DNA from: Beroe forskalii
Taxonomy: Eukaryota > Ctenophora > Nuda > Beroida > Beroidae
Reading direction: 5' to 3'
Assembly (NCBI GenBank): GCA_011033025.1
Contig: WFMF01000278.1
Location: 124,001-188,000, forward strand
DNA length: 64,000 bases
Shown: positions 32,707 through 44,402 of the stretch, piece after piece
Layout: each line of letters starts with the position of its first letter
Position numbering within the stretch: the stretch's first letter is position 1
The notes under the pieces: generated by a model
What the model saw: the letters and a program-made list of their open reading frames with translations, nothing else
Told to the model about the DNA's origin: nothing
Databases searched by the model: none
Program-made: the position numbers and the translations under genes

Positions 32707-33403
32707 TGACGTCACTATCACATCAGTGCCTCTAGAACTATCACATCTGGTGCTGAATCTTCTGGCTCTGGGCCAACTAGTGCTTCACCTTGTTCCTCAT
32801 CTAGTGCCCCATCACAAAGCATTTTACACATCCTGTTGGCAGGAGGGGCGTAGGAGGATAACGACAGTGATTGAGCAGTGATGACATCCCTATCAAATAT
32901 TCATCGATTTATGGCGCCCTATTGTATTCATTCTGCAAAAGTCTTGAAATAATCAAGAATCTGGAAGTGAAATTGGGCGACCTTGAAACGATTTATTACA
33001 GACTCAAACAGCCTGTATTTTATTCAGAAACAGGAATTAAGGAATTTTGACATCGAATAAAGCCCGCTTTTTATGCTTTTACGCTTTTATTCTTCGCCTT
33101 TAATGTTATTAAATGCCAAGAAAGGAAAATTACAACCTTATAATTCAGAAATGTACTCATACGGTAACTGTCAGTATTGGTACAGCTGTTGTACGTGATA
33201 CCATTATTCATGTTGCTAAGCTGATATTTCTAACGTTCATATGTCTAACTTTCTGACGATGTTTCATTGATTCAATCTGAAAATCAAAGAAAATTGTGTG
33301 GAATGTTATTTAAACTTTTAAAATGAATAATGATGGCTGAATTTCTTGCTCTATTTTACTTGCTACCACTCATAATTCAGTAACCGGAGCTCTTTCTGAG
33401 ATC

Positions 33404-35259
33404 ATGGCAAAAAACCTGGAGAATGGTAACACGCAGATGGTCCGTACCACGATGGCTATCCCTATTGACATAGGAGGCGGTCAGGTGGCTAAGATAAACC
33501 TGCCGCCTGGCGCCACCTTGGCGGGGCCTGTGAAGGTAAAGATATATTCTTTTTATTTTCTTACTGTGTGGCCTTGCTAACCCGGTCTTCATGATTAACT
33601 CTGTAACTCAGCACAACCAAGATACTTCTTCATATATGAAAATGTTTTAAAAATATATACTGTACTGTAAGTGTAATTTCCGTTTTGAATTATATTTTTC
33701 CTCTGATTGCGACAAAATGAGAAGCAGCTCCTAAAATAGTAAGTCTTTATAAACATTGTCCCACTCCATTATCTGATACTGTTTAATTGTGCTTAGAAAA
33801 CTATTTTCCATTCACTTCAGGTCCTGACGCTACCCAACCAGCAGACTATAGCTCACGTGACAGTAATGGCCCTCCCGGGAGTGGTAGAGAAGTACGTGGC
33901 TCAGGCAGCTGCTGAGAGTGAGGGGAGTGATGTGGCTACTCCTAAAGCTCTGCCTTCTGGCACTGCGCCAAGTAGTGCTGCTGCTTCTGGCACTGCGCCA
34001 AGTAGTGCTACATCTAGTGCTCCGGCTAGTGCTTCCTCTAAAGCAGGTAGTCAGGCTGCGTCCCCTGCCCCCTCCCGCCCATCAAGCGACACCAAACCTC
34101 CTGCTACTCACACCAAACCCCCTCCTACTCCGCCAGCCAACCTCTTTGATAAACTCTCCACCAAGCCATCCTCTGCCACGAGTAAGACAGACACCCGACC
34201 CAAACCCAAGTCTCCCAGCTCAGAAGATGATATGCCTTTATCCAAAGTGAGTTCTCAGAAGACAGAGCCTAAGAAAGCCCCTGCTGTACCTAAGAAGAAG
34301 GCTCCTCCTCCAAAGAAAGACGTGCCAGATAAGCCAGATAAGCCTGCCGGAGATAAGAAGCCCCAGACCGGATTCGGTGCTTTTTTGGAGGAGCAGCGAC
34401 CTGAAATACTACAGAGAAACCCGAATATGACTCAGAAAGAGTTGACCAAGGAAGTGAAGAGCATTTGGGATGGCCTGGATATTCCCAAGAAAAACCATTA
34501 CATCCGAAACAGTGATGCGTATAAGTTGAAGAAGGGTATTATAACGAGCGAGCAACTGAAGAAGAATGAAAAGAAAGCCACTAAATCCACCAAGCTCGGG
34601 TCAATGTCTCCAGTTGAGGACAGAGACTTCACACCTCCGTTAGAAGTGCCACCCAAGAAGACGGTAAGTGAGACTAAGCAGGAATCCGAGACAGGCTACC
34701 ATCATCCCAAACGAAACATAAAACGCAAGTACTTTGATGTGGATGAAGACTACGACTTGGCAGATGCAGACTGGACACTGCCAGAACAGAAGAGTGTCCC
34801 TAATAATGACACGTCGATCCCGGCCCCTCTGCCCCCTCTAAAGTTTAAAAAAAGAGCAGACAGCCCTCTTCTACTGACGAGGGAAGTGTGCCCGCTTACC
34901 AACTAAAAGTGGATAAGATGGTGGTTAATGACGATGTAGACCTACCATCTGTAATGGACATTGAGGATAATAAGCCCTCAGAACCCCCACTCATAGCTAA
35001 GAAAACAGAGGCTCTGAAACACGAAGTTATCAAGGAATCCACGCCTCCTCCCCCGTTAAGGAAGATAGAGAGCGCAGCACCGTCAGCAGAAAGGAAGAGC
35101 AACCTCAAACTGATCTGTCTGCATGAAGGTTGCTATGAGGAAGCAACCACGGAGGCAACAAGAGGCAAGTACTGGTGCAGCAACAAGTGCTGCATTCTCT
35201 ACTCGAAGGTTATCTTCAATGCTTGGTTAGGGGCAAGGCGGGCTAACATGATAGACTGA
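33404..35259 (+). CDS. TOX4-like HMG-box protein, with one apparent frame break
   Basis: Exon 1 33404-33535 (the frame is open upstream to an AG at 33379-33380), then 33821 onward, joined in phase 0. About 520 residues. Residues 1-65 include VRTTMAIPIDIGGGQ and LTLPNQQTIAHVTVMALPG. A long P/S/A/K-rich linker follows. Then comes an HMG-box-like segment starting GFGAFLEEQRPEILQ with KEVKSIWDGLDIPKKNHY. The C-terminal cysteine-rich motif C-x4-C..YWCSNKCC..NAWLGARR resembles the end of TOX4, a chromatin and PP1-phosphatase-complex subunit. The frame shifts by one base between about 34845 and 34906; a run of seven A at 34847-34853 is the likely site. Both sides encode family-like sequence, so an assembly error is likely. 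A candidate AATAAA lies at 35705. Confidence 0.65.
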
Positions 35260-36430
35260 AATACTGTCAGTCAAAAAGACATTGAGTCAAATGGACATTA
35301 AGTCAAATGAACATCAAATGGACATCAATGGTCAACACATTCCGTGCAATTCTTTCTGTTGTGGCGTTATACGCATTGCCGATATTGAGGCGAACTGGTG
35401 ATATTGAAGATTTACGAAATTATTGTGGCAACACTCTTAAACAAGCTGAAATGAGTGTTCATTGTCGCTGGTAACAATATTACTGACTATATTAATTTTA
35501 CAGAATTTCTAATGACACGAAGCTTCAAAGACTCAATATTTAATCGAAGTGAAGGAAATGGAATATATTTTGTTATAACAATACTTATATTATCTAAATT
35601 TGTAATGTTTATGTACTAAAGTTGACCCCTCATACTTTGTTAACTTGTCGATTGTAAGACACCAACTAGTTGGAATATACCATATATAAAATCACGAAAT
35701 TTATAATAAAACAATGAAACGGCTAGTCGCATCTAAAGCGAGAATTGTTTCAGTATATGACGTACTGGTATGTGGGACACGTAGTTTGATGTATTGGTAT
35801 TTAAGACGCCTTATATGTGACGTATTGGTATTTGGTGTCACAGACACGTAGTGTGATCGACTTGAACCCGTGTGAGATATTAATTCCGATTTGATGTTGT
35901 AAGAATCGAAGGATTTCAGTGTAAATCAAGAGGCATATACTGAAGAAAAGATCGTAAGGCTTACGAATTTACGATTGATATTCGATCATTGGCACTGTCA
36001 CACTACGCAGTATTTGTTTGCGTACGCCGCTGTACGAATACTAAGAGTGTTGTGGCGCAAGCTGACGTACTTTTTGCGCGCGCGCTCGATATTCATTTGT
36101 TGAATTGAAATCGAGCGCGCACGTACGTAATTTGACCCTCGGTTATTTAAATTTTGGTAAACTGTTGAACTTCAGACTTGTCAATTCACAACTGTATCAT
36201 TTACTGGCTGGCAACAGTAAGATCTTAAGCATTAAGAGAATGTTCGTTAATAATTTACGTACAGAGTACAAGATGAAGTACATGATAAATACTCAGTTAT
36301 ATTTTCAAAGAATAGAAAATAGAAAAGGCATAATAGAACTTCAAAATTTTAATTGGAAGAAATCTGTCGAAGGTTTTCAATAACATAACACAGCTCAATG
36401 ATAACATGATAACACAGCAGTCTCACAGTC
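35260..36430. other. Convergent intergenic spacer, no gene seen
   Basis: Lies between the 3' ends of the TOX4-like gene and the GPCR. Direct repeats of caaatggacat occur near 35290-35325, and GACGTA(C/T)TGGTAT(G/T)T repeats near 35758-35835. A hairpin GCGCGCTCGAT / ATCGAGCGCGC is at 36078-36120. The open frame at 36105-36383 has no motif or conservation, so I do not call it. Confidence 0.55.
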
Positions 36431-37660
36431 TCAAACCTTTTCCTCCATCTCATGAGTCCGCTTGCAAGTTACTGATTCACAATTAGGCAGAACTCCTCTG
36501 CACAGGCCTGCACAAGACAGCGCCACGCCCTTAACTTTAAGAATCTTGAGCAGGTAAAGGAAGGGGTCGAAGAGGAGGGAGAGGAAGATGAGGAGAGTCA
36601 GGTAGAACCGGATTACAGGATTATCCTCCACTGGACCCTCCAGATATCTGTGAGCGTAAATCTGGAGGAAGTCAGCAATCCAAATACAGACGTAGGGGAA
36701 GTTAGTGATGGAGAAGGTGACGGATATAATCAACACGTACAAGGCTAAACTGCGCTGCCGCTTTGTAGCCTTTTTCTGCTGACTCGGCTGGGCTAGCGAA
36801 GTGTAGGCTCCCTGTTTTAGCGTTATAAACAGGATGGTTGAGTTAGACAGAGTGATCAGGATCCAGGATGCGACAGTAAAGAATGACCCTACAGCAAGTT
36901 CTGTGATAGCAGTAGCTCGTGTCCCATCAGCCGTGCAAGTCAGAGGAACTATCCCTGACTTGAGTCTATCCTCCATGTACGCTCCGTCGATTGTCTCATT
37001 GTCCCCTGCTCTATTGTCACCATAGTAGTATTTGCAGTGGGTGCCACCTTGCTTCTGTACTAGGTAGACTATGTTAGGCAGGGCTCTGCTGATTAGGGGT
37101 AGAAACACCACCAGTCCGATTAACCAGTAGTCCACAATGGCCTTGTGGATCAGATGGAGACCCATTTTGCTGGGTGGCCGGCTGGTGTTCCTGACGAACT
37201 TGACAGCTCGTTCCGTTGTCATCACTGCGATTAGAATCACTCGTAGCAGGAAGAAATACTCGAATAGTACGTAGCCCGTTATTTTCGAGTGGTAGATCAT
37301 CCAGGGTCCGTTTTTCCTGAAGAAATCAATCCATGTCATGTGAACTCCTGCTGGAAACGCTACTACCAACGCAAACACTATGTCCACAATAGTCAGCATC
37401 AAGCACAGCACGTCCGTATTATGCTTAGCGGACTGCTTGATGATCTTAACCCAGTTCTGAGCAGCTAAGTAGACTGCGTATCCGTTAGTAAGGACTGAGA
37501 ATATGGAGATGGTGATGAGGAAGGCACCCCCGGCTATAACTACTCCTCGGGGGATCATGTTGTGAGGCAGAGTACTGGGGTTACTGTCATGAGCAGCAGC
37601 TGTAGTGGCGATAAGGTGTTGTGTTGAGTGGTAAAGAGTGGTGTCTGTTAGGGCGGCCAT
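36431..37660 (-). CDS. Intronless class A-like G protein-coupled receptor
   Basis: 409 residues when started at the ATG at 37660; an upstream ATG at 37693 would add 11 residues. Seven hydrophobic segments are visible, approximately at 37-63, 82-104, 126-150, 167-187, 245-275, 297-325 and 345-370. The DRY position reads TERAV after TM3, and the NPxxY position reads FDPFLYLLK in TM7. Extracellular loop 2 has cysteines (GTHCKYY, PLTCTAD), but the usual cysteine at the top of TM3 is not evident. There are N-glycosylation sites in loop 2 (NETI). The tail has several cysteines (CAGLCRG) that could be palmitoylated. A divergent rhodopsin-type receptor at the plasma membrane; ligand unknown. Intronless GPCRs are common in early-branching animals. 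Confidence 0.75.
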   Translation of the reverse strand: MAALTDTTLYHSTQHLIATTAAAHDSNPSTLPHNMIPRGVVIAGGAFLITISIFSVLTNGYAVYLAAQNWVKIIKQSAKHNTDVLCLMLTIVDIVFALVVAFPAGVHMTWIDFFRKNGPWMIYHSKITGYVLFEYFFLLRVILIAVMTTERAVKFVRNTSRPPSKMGLHLIHKAIVDYWLIGLVVFLPLISRALPNIVYLVQKQGGTHCKYYYGDNRAGDNETIDGAYMEDRLKSGIVPLTCTADGTRATAITELAVGSFFTVASWILITLSNSTILFITLKQGAYTSLAQPSQQKKATKRQRSLALYVLIISVTFSITNFPYVCIWIADFLQIYAHRYLEGPVEDNPVIRFYLTLLIFLSLLFDPFLYLLKILKVKGVALSCAGLCRGVLPNCESVTCKRTHEMEEKV

Positions 37661-37762
37661 CGTACTGAAAAGTTGAAATATTGAAATAATCAAATGTTAG
37701 ATGGAGACACGGAATAATCAAATTACAACATTTCTATACTCTGGTTTGTAGATGAAAGTAAG

Positions 37763-37925
37763 AGATCGTTCACATATTACGTAATTAATTTTTAACCGAT
37801 TTTAACCTCCCCCTCCCCCTCGTTATCAAGTTTACAGTAGTTGTATTTGTTACAATAACATGTAACGTAATCATTCAGAAACCCCCTCCCTCCCCATAGG
37901 TGATTACGTAATATGTGAAGGATCC
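37763..37925. mobile_element. MITE, TIR GATCGTTCACATATTACGTAAT
   Basis: GATCGTTCACATATTACGTAAT and its inverse ATTACGTAATATGTGAAGGATC bound a pyrimidine-rich 163-bp element. Located just 5' of the GPCR. Confidence 0.75.
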
Positions 37926-38059
37926 CTTCTGTACTGTGGTTTGTTATTGTAGATGAAAGTAACGTGAAACGAAAGGTTGAATGTATAGAACTTCTCATAG
38001 TAGCAAGTACTGTCGTGTGTAGACGAAAACAACGTAAAAAAAGGCTGAACCTATCATAG

Positions 38060-38576
38060 GGGGGGGGGGGTGTCACTGTCCCAAGTGTCCCAAACTCAAG
38101 AAAAAGTGGATTGGGACAAGGACAATTGGTACATTTGGGACAAATGGGACAGAGAAAATGGAACAAATGGGACTCAAAAAAGTGAATTCGGACTGGGACA
38201 ATTGGGACAAATGGGACAATTGGGACAAATGGAACAGAGAAAATGGAACAAATGGGACTCAAAAAAGTGAATACGGACTGGGAAAACTGGGACAATTGGG
38301 ACAAAAGTGACAGAGACAACTGGGGCTCATATGATTGTGTTTTTGAGTGGGAGTTTAGTGTTTTTGTCTTACAGCTTGTTACATAGCAGCACACAACCAA
38401 AACTTGTACTTAGCATAGTAGTATGATAGAAAAACATTGATCAATGTAAAAATGATAGATGACTGATTTGTCCAACTTTTTGTTTGTCCCAATTGTCCCA
38501 AAAACCAGTCCCAAACTCAAAAAAAGTAAATTGGGACAGGGACAATTGAGACAGTGAAACTTCCCCCCCCCCCCCC
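38060..38576. mobile_element. Inverted-repeat element with GGGACAA tandem interior
   Basis: Poly-G at the left and poly-C at the right, each followed inward by (T)GTC(A)CTGTC..CAA repeats, form inverted termini. The direct repeat TCATAG at 38054-38059 and 38577-38582 is a possible 6-bp target duplication. The interior is built of GGGACAAATGGGACAATTGG units in opposing orientations. Non-coding. Confidence 0.7.
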
Positions 38577-38582
38577 TCATAG

Positions 38583-39360
38583 TAGCACGTACAGGAAGTT
38601 AGGAAACAGATGTTGATCTTTAGTAGGAAGGAAAAGTATATACCACTAAGCCGCAAAATAGGGGAAATAGATAGGAAATATATAAGTTAGGTGAGTGTGG
38701 AAGTGTCTTCCGCATTTCCGGATGATAGATTTAAATGTCAAAACAAAATAATGAGTGAGCCAATTCGAAGAAATGAACTGTTCTGTCGAGTGATATCAGA
38801 ATAAATGTAAGGCTCACGTTGTCGCATTTAACGAGCCCTAGGAAACGTAACAACACACCGCCTTCGAAAAGTGACGACAGCCACTAGAAATGCAAAATAC
38901 AATTTAATATTCAAATATCCAAAATACAATTAGAGAGACCTGTGTATAGTATGACATAATGCATGGAAATAAATGTTGGAGGTTTCACAATATTCTTCGT
39001 ATCAAGTTAATGAAATCATCCACGCGGTAAAGTAATTGTTCTAATTTAATTCCACTCGATGGTTACCACTTTTCCGTATATTGAATGTCGAAGATGATCA
39101 TTGGTGTTAAGTTTCAAACGCAATTAGATTTAGAGCAATATCATTGCCCGCGTTTGTAATCGTAGGATTTTGATGTGATAAATTCGTGAGATTTAAAACT
39201 GGAAAATTGGCTCGTCGAGATTTCTTGAATTTTCCTTAATAAATTCTCATATTTACAACTAATTTCATGCGCCTTTGAGCTTTTGAGTGCTAAAATTTAT
39301 TGAAGGAAACAGATTACACATTCAGCTAAAGCCACGACTTAGTAAATAGTCGTGGCTAAT
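38583..39360. other. Intergenic, no gene seen
   Basis: AT-rich, no open frame above background and no repeat structure recognised. Confidence 0.55.
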
Positions 39361-40191
39361 AGCTATAACTAATAGTTATAATCGGGTAAGACCAAAAGCA
39401 ATACATGAAAATGGGCTGTTTTGCACTCGGTCTCGCCATGTTGCTGCATGCGGTCATTATTTTCAAATTAATAAATTACCTGTCATCTGTCGGTTATATC
39501 TAACACCAAGAAGCGTGTAACATCATTGAATTACACCTTCTATCGAGGAATCTTATTTACATTTACAAGACAAAATGACATAATATGGGATGTACATAAC
39601 TCAGGCTTTGAAAGGAAGCGGCTTCATTATAAAAAACAAAACTAAAAAGTGACGTGTAGACGTACTGATGACTTCATGCAACCGCCCCTTTTGTACCGTG
39701 CAAAGTACATCAGTTTGAGGGCTGATGCAGAGTGACAGGTTGACTCGATCTAACCAGCGCTAAAGTATTTACGTTTTCCCAGCCGTAGCACTTGAAGTGT
39801 GGCCTTAGTGTGCCTTATAGAAACTTCTCTGGTAGTCAGTTGTAAAATATTTCTCTCTCGACCAATGAAAATGCAAAATATGCTCCTATGCTGCCAGTAG
39901 GAGGTTGATATATAGTCAAAATTCCAGATTACATCAAGTAAAATACGTGCTATTTGCATCTGTCATCATAAACCTAGAAACCTGACTGACTCAGCTCAGA
40001 AAAATAGTTCCTTTGCGATACAATTTTGAGAGTTACTGAAATAATCTAGATTGGTACGGCATTAATACGGTATCATTATATTCATGTCACATTTACGGAG
40101 TAAATGATGTCCAAATTCGACTGATAATATGCTCTAGAAATTTCTAATATTTCTGTTCAAACGCCGTTTGATGCGATGAGCCTTCTGTAAA

Positions 40192-40505
40192 GTACTGTCA
40201 CCTCTGTCACAAAACTTATACATCTCTGTCGCATCTCTGTCACCAAACTTACACATATCTGTCACCACGCTAACATAACTCTATCACCATACTGTCAACT
40301 CTGTCACCATACTGTCACTACTCTGATACCATACTGTCACAACTCTGTCACCATAACAACACAACTGCCACCATTGATCATACTGACACAACTGTAACTA
40401 TAACAACACAACTCTGCCACCATACTGTCGAAACTCAGTCAGTGCTCTATCACCGTTCTGTTACCATTCTGTCACAACTCTGTCACCATACTGCCACAAC
40501 TCAGC
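40192..40505. repeat. Short CTCTGTCACCATACTGTCAC satellite (block B)
   Basis: A shorter homologue of the 14464-15292 array, all in one orientation, without the internal inversion. Confidence 0.8.
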
Positions 40506-40812
40506 CGTTGGTCAAATCTCTGTAAAGCTGTAACCCTAAGACAATCATTTGACAATCACAAACCTTCAGCGCGTTTTGGATGCACTAAATAAAGGTGAGC
40601 TAAACGTTCGTAATATAGTGATAAACTGCGAGAACTAGAAGTTAAAGTCATGAGCACTGATTTGCCCCAACCAGGACCCCGGTTTTCGCATACAGTAAGG
40701 GAACAGCATGAGCCAGAGCATGGGGTAATGAATATGGTGATTGGTGATGAATCCTCAGTAATTGCTTAATTGAACACGAAGATTTGCAATATGCAAATGT
40801 AAGGTGGTTTCA

Positions 40813-40948
40813 TCGTTCCGCGTCGATCGAATGGATTGATCAAATGAAAAACGCATACACTTTTACGATGACGTCCGCGCAAAACAGCAAGCAAGCGCAA
40901 TTGTGTGCGTTATTCATTTGATCAGTTCATTCGATCGGCGCCGAACGA
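40813..40948. mobile_element. MITE with TCGTTCCGCGTCGATCGAAT ends (block B)
   Basis: Orthologous to 15591-15743. The right end here reads CGATCGGCGCCGAACGA, so the inverted repeat has decayed more than in A. Confidence 0.7.
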
Positions 40949-41523
40949 TGCCGGTGCCTAATTTGAATGCTGATGAGACGTGACGATGTCTTCGGACACA
41001 ATGCACCTCATTTGGCTACACTGTGGATTTTTCGGAGTTGGAATGGCCGACAAAGTTCGTGCTCACTCGGACAAGCTTTAAGATTCTCGATACCTTGGGA
41101 AATGAAATCATTATCATATGCAAAAGACGATGACTTAGAAGGAGTTAGTTATAGTAATAGTACAGTGGGGTTGGTCAATGGTCGCCCGGCTAATTGAGGA
41201 ATGGAGACTCGATGGTTAAACTTTATTAAAGGTTCTCACTGTGCCTGGCTCTGTACTCCTCTACAAAGGGTCATTCACAAGAATTTACTCCATCATGTTT
41301 AGGAAAAGGGGTAATTTCTGAATTATATCAGCAGGAATACCTATTTGGATCAAGATTGAAAACAAACGTATGTTGGGACAGGCCGAACTCGACCAGTCAA
41401 ATAATAAAAGGGAAACTGCACAATTCATACAAATATGACACAGCACATAACATCAATTAAATATATTGAGATATTGAACTTGATCTTGAAGCAAATAAAT
41501 TTTCATCAAATAAAACAGTCTTA

Positions 41524-41700
41524 GGCAGGTGTCGCCACCACGAGAAATTAGAATTCTTCTGAAATTTCCTATCGCGCGGCGCCATGTACGTACCGTAGGT
41601 GGATATACAGTTAAATCAGTATCACACGCGTACAACTACAAATTGCGGTTTTGTGGAAATTTCAGACACCTATCTCGGAGGTGGCGACACCTCAGTTACA
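41524..41700. mobile_element. 177-bp MITE present only in block B, with CTTA target duplication
   Basis: Subterminal inverted repeats AGGTGTCGCCACC and GGTGGCGACACCT are followed inward by inverted gaaatttc segments. It is flanked by CTTA at 41520-41523 and 41701-41704. Block A has a single CTTA at 16311-16314 in the same context (cagtCTTAcaggag), so this is a verified insertion with an empty site in the same window. Confidence 0.85.
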
Positions 41701-41727
41701 CTTACAGGAGCCTGTCGAACTACTTAA

Positions 41728-42150
41728 TCTTTTTTTCGCAAAAATTAAACTTTCGAATTTTTTCAAAATTCCTTCGCCGTTGAGTTGCTTATGATGAATA
41801 AAAATTTTGAGAATTTTGTCCGAATTATTGGGTCACTCTGAGGAGCGTGGGAGGCCGCCCTTTTTTCATAAAAATTAAACTTTCGAATTTTTTCAAAAAT
41901 TCCTTCGCCATCAAGTTGCTTATGACGAATAAAGTTTTGTCCGAATTTCAATTATTGGGTCACCCTAAGGGGCGTGGGAGGCCACGCCCTTCTTCGAAAA
42001 AATGATTTTCAATTTTTCAAAATTCTTTCGCTATGGAGTTGCTTATGATGAGAGTAAAGGTTTTTGAGAATATTGTCGGCAATATTGGGTTACCGTTGGG
42101 GGCGTGGGAAGCTTTTTTTCAGAAATTTAAGTTTCGAATTTCCCTCCAAA
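41728..42150. repeat. ~120-bp tandem repeat, about 3.5 copies, block B only
   Basis: Units share attaaactttcgaattttttc, tccttcgcc and gttgcttatgatga..attgggtcac, then ggggcgtgggagg. Copy A has no counterpart between 16330 and 16440. Confidence 0.8.
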
Positions 42151-42377
42151 CTCGCTCGGTCAAATCACTGTCAAAGGGACATGTGGCCGTTAGCTCATGC
42201 GGCTGCCATCATTCGCCGTCCGTAGGACGGGAACCGACTAGTTTCAATAATTCATTAACATTAATTTTAAATTGAAATTCATCGTTCCAGCTCCGTAGAA
42301 GTTTATTGAAAAAAGTTGATTAAGGGAGGGGATTGTTCAGTTGATCGGATAAAGCGGGTAGGGGACTCTAATCCTCA

Positions 42378-42923
42378 TCAAATAAAGCGGCTCGGGGGCG
42401 GATAGCTCCTTGGTTTGTGGGGAGGAGGGTGCAGGACGTGAGGGGGAGGAGGAAGAGGCGGAATGTGGGGTGCTAGTCCAGCGATTGGTGGTTGCATCAG
42501 CTGAGGTGCCAACATTCCTGGGAGAATAAAGGAGTCATTTCAAACATCAAAGAAGATGGAGTGCAAAAACAGAAATTCAATAATCATTCAATCTGCATAT
42601 TTCAAATTCAACGGCGACGTTGCGTTCACGGCACAAACTTGGCCACTAGTTCATCATTTCGAATCCGATAAAAGTACGTACCCATGCGAGGGGAATGCGG
42701 AGTTGGGTAGGCCGGTGCCCCGTAGTACGGGCTCCTCATCCCCCCGGGTGAGTGCTGAGGGGGTAGTGGGGAGGAGTACTGGCGAGGGGAGGAGAACTGA
42801 GGGGCGGAGTACTGAGAGGGGTGAGTGGGCGAGAGGAAGGAGTGGTAGGTGGAGTAGGAGACGGCGGGTAAGAGGGCATGGCTTTGGCGGAGTGGAGGGG
42901 ACTGTGGCATTAACTGCCTGCTG
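42378..42923 (-). pseudogene. Copy of the proline-rich 3' exons (block B), frame broken
   Basis: Exons 42923-42682 and 42517-42378 correspond to the block A exons. Here the splice sites are good: donor CATGG/GTACGT and acceptor TTCTCCCAG, which join RMG to MLAPQLMQPP in phase. But the start of the first exon has small deletions (CAGGCAGTTAATGCC) that shift the frame relative to copy A. The two copies are damaged at different points, so it is uncertain which one, if either, serves the 19589 upstream exon. Confidence 0.6.
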
Positions 42924-42926
42924 CTG

Positions 42927-43460
42927 AAAAGGGGGAGTTAGAGGGGAGTTAGAGGGAGAGTTGGACTTGAAGAGGAGAGTTAGAGAGGGAGGTAGAGGTT
43001 AAAAGTGGGGTAAAAAGGGGAGTGAGGGGAGGCCCGGGAGGGAGGGGACTGGGAGTTAGAGGGGGGGGGGGAGCTGTAAGGGGGAGTAGAAGGGGGAGCT
43101 AGAGGGTGGTGGAGAGGGGGGAGGTAGGGAAGTTGAAGTGGGGGTGTAAAAGGCTGGTTAGACTTAGAGGAGGGCTGGGGAGGTTAGAGGGGGAGTTAGA
43201 GAGGATATTTAGAGTGGAAGTTGGAGGGGAGAGGAAGAGGGGGAGTTAGAGGGAGAGGTGGAGGGGAGAGATAGAGGGGGTTAGGAGGGGAGTTTGAGGG
43301 GGAAGGAGCTTCAGGCTCAGCTATGGGAGAGTCAGTGGGGAGAGTTAGAGGGTATTAGAGGTGGGTAAGAAGGGGTTAGATGGAGGCTAATTGGAGAGAG
43401 GGAGAGGGAGAGGGAGTTAGTGAGGAGATTACAGGGGGAGAGTGGGAGGGGGAGTTACTG
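42927..43460. repeat. Polypurine tract, block B
   Basis: Equivalent of 17131-17715, made of GGGAGTTAGAGG-type units of irregular length, including a run of ten or more G near 43062. Confidence 0.85.
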
Positions 43461-44402
43461 TAAGGGCAATTTATGAAGTATGATCACAATAAAAGTTTTA
43501 GATCTTTACTTTTAGTTAACGACGATGATAGCATTGTCACAACACTGGGAAAGGTACGGATGGCATGAGACATGGAAGCAGTGCTTTATCTCAATCTGTG
43601 GTGTCTCGACCTAAAACGCCGCACACGCATTGCAAGGCTCTATAACTGTGGTGTCTCGACCTTATGAGTCGCGGTGTCTCACTACGCTTGGTGATGTGAT
43701 AATATAGATGTCTTGTATAGAAAGTACATCAAACATCAACATTGAACATGTTTGCGCGCTGTGAGTGTGACGCGCCGTAAAACTAAAAAATCAAAAAGTC
43801 CCAAGAGCGGCGTAATACGCCGTCCTTCAAACGTGCGTCAAAAGAGACACCACGATTAAATTAGTATTACACATAGCACAGGTGACAGGTGTCATTGACA
43901 TTGCAAGTTAATTGAAAGGTCGATACACCACAGTAAGTAGCAATATAGGTCAGCATATAAACAGTTAAATGGTTAAACATATGGGTTCTTTATGAACTAT
44001 GATGGTTATCCATCTCTTACTTCTATAAAAAAAAGCAGAGTACCTAGAAAATATATGTCTCAATGCAGGCGAAAACACGCTCAGTACTTGCTTCGGTGCG
44101 ATACAAAAGAAATGTTTATTTTACATATTCTAGGCCAGGAAAAAGATTTTGTCAAGAATTCAGAATAGCAGGATATTGGTGAGGTTTAAAGTCCGCTCAT
44201 TGGAGATTGGCGCATTGCACAGTCACTCCATCCACCGCGTCCTTCGCTTGATAGGCCCAGCCAGAAAGTGAAATCAGACGTTGCCATTGTCAGATCCAAC
44301 CTTTGATGAGTATTTGACCATTAAATTCCTCCCTATGTTAAGCATAGTGATTAGTGTTAGAGCTGCTGACTTCTACTTCTTGTCTCAAAACCATTCAAAT
44401 TT

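Larger units (their letters stand above)
39361..44311. repeat. Large duplicated block, copy B (about 5 kb)
   Basis: The direct-orientation counterpart of 13513-18560, about 26 kb away. Differences from A include a shorter satellite (40192-40505), a MITE insertion at 41524-41700, an additional ~120-bp tandem repeat at 41728-42150, and truncation of the small secreted-protein frame at its 5' side (44311). Confidence 0.9.

Noticed and set aside
42556..42927. Plus-strand arginine/glycine-rich frame
   Set aside because: It is the antisense shadow of the proline-rich exon copy on the minus strand.
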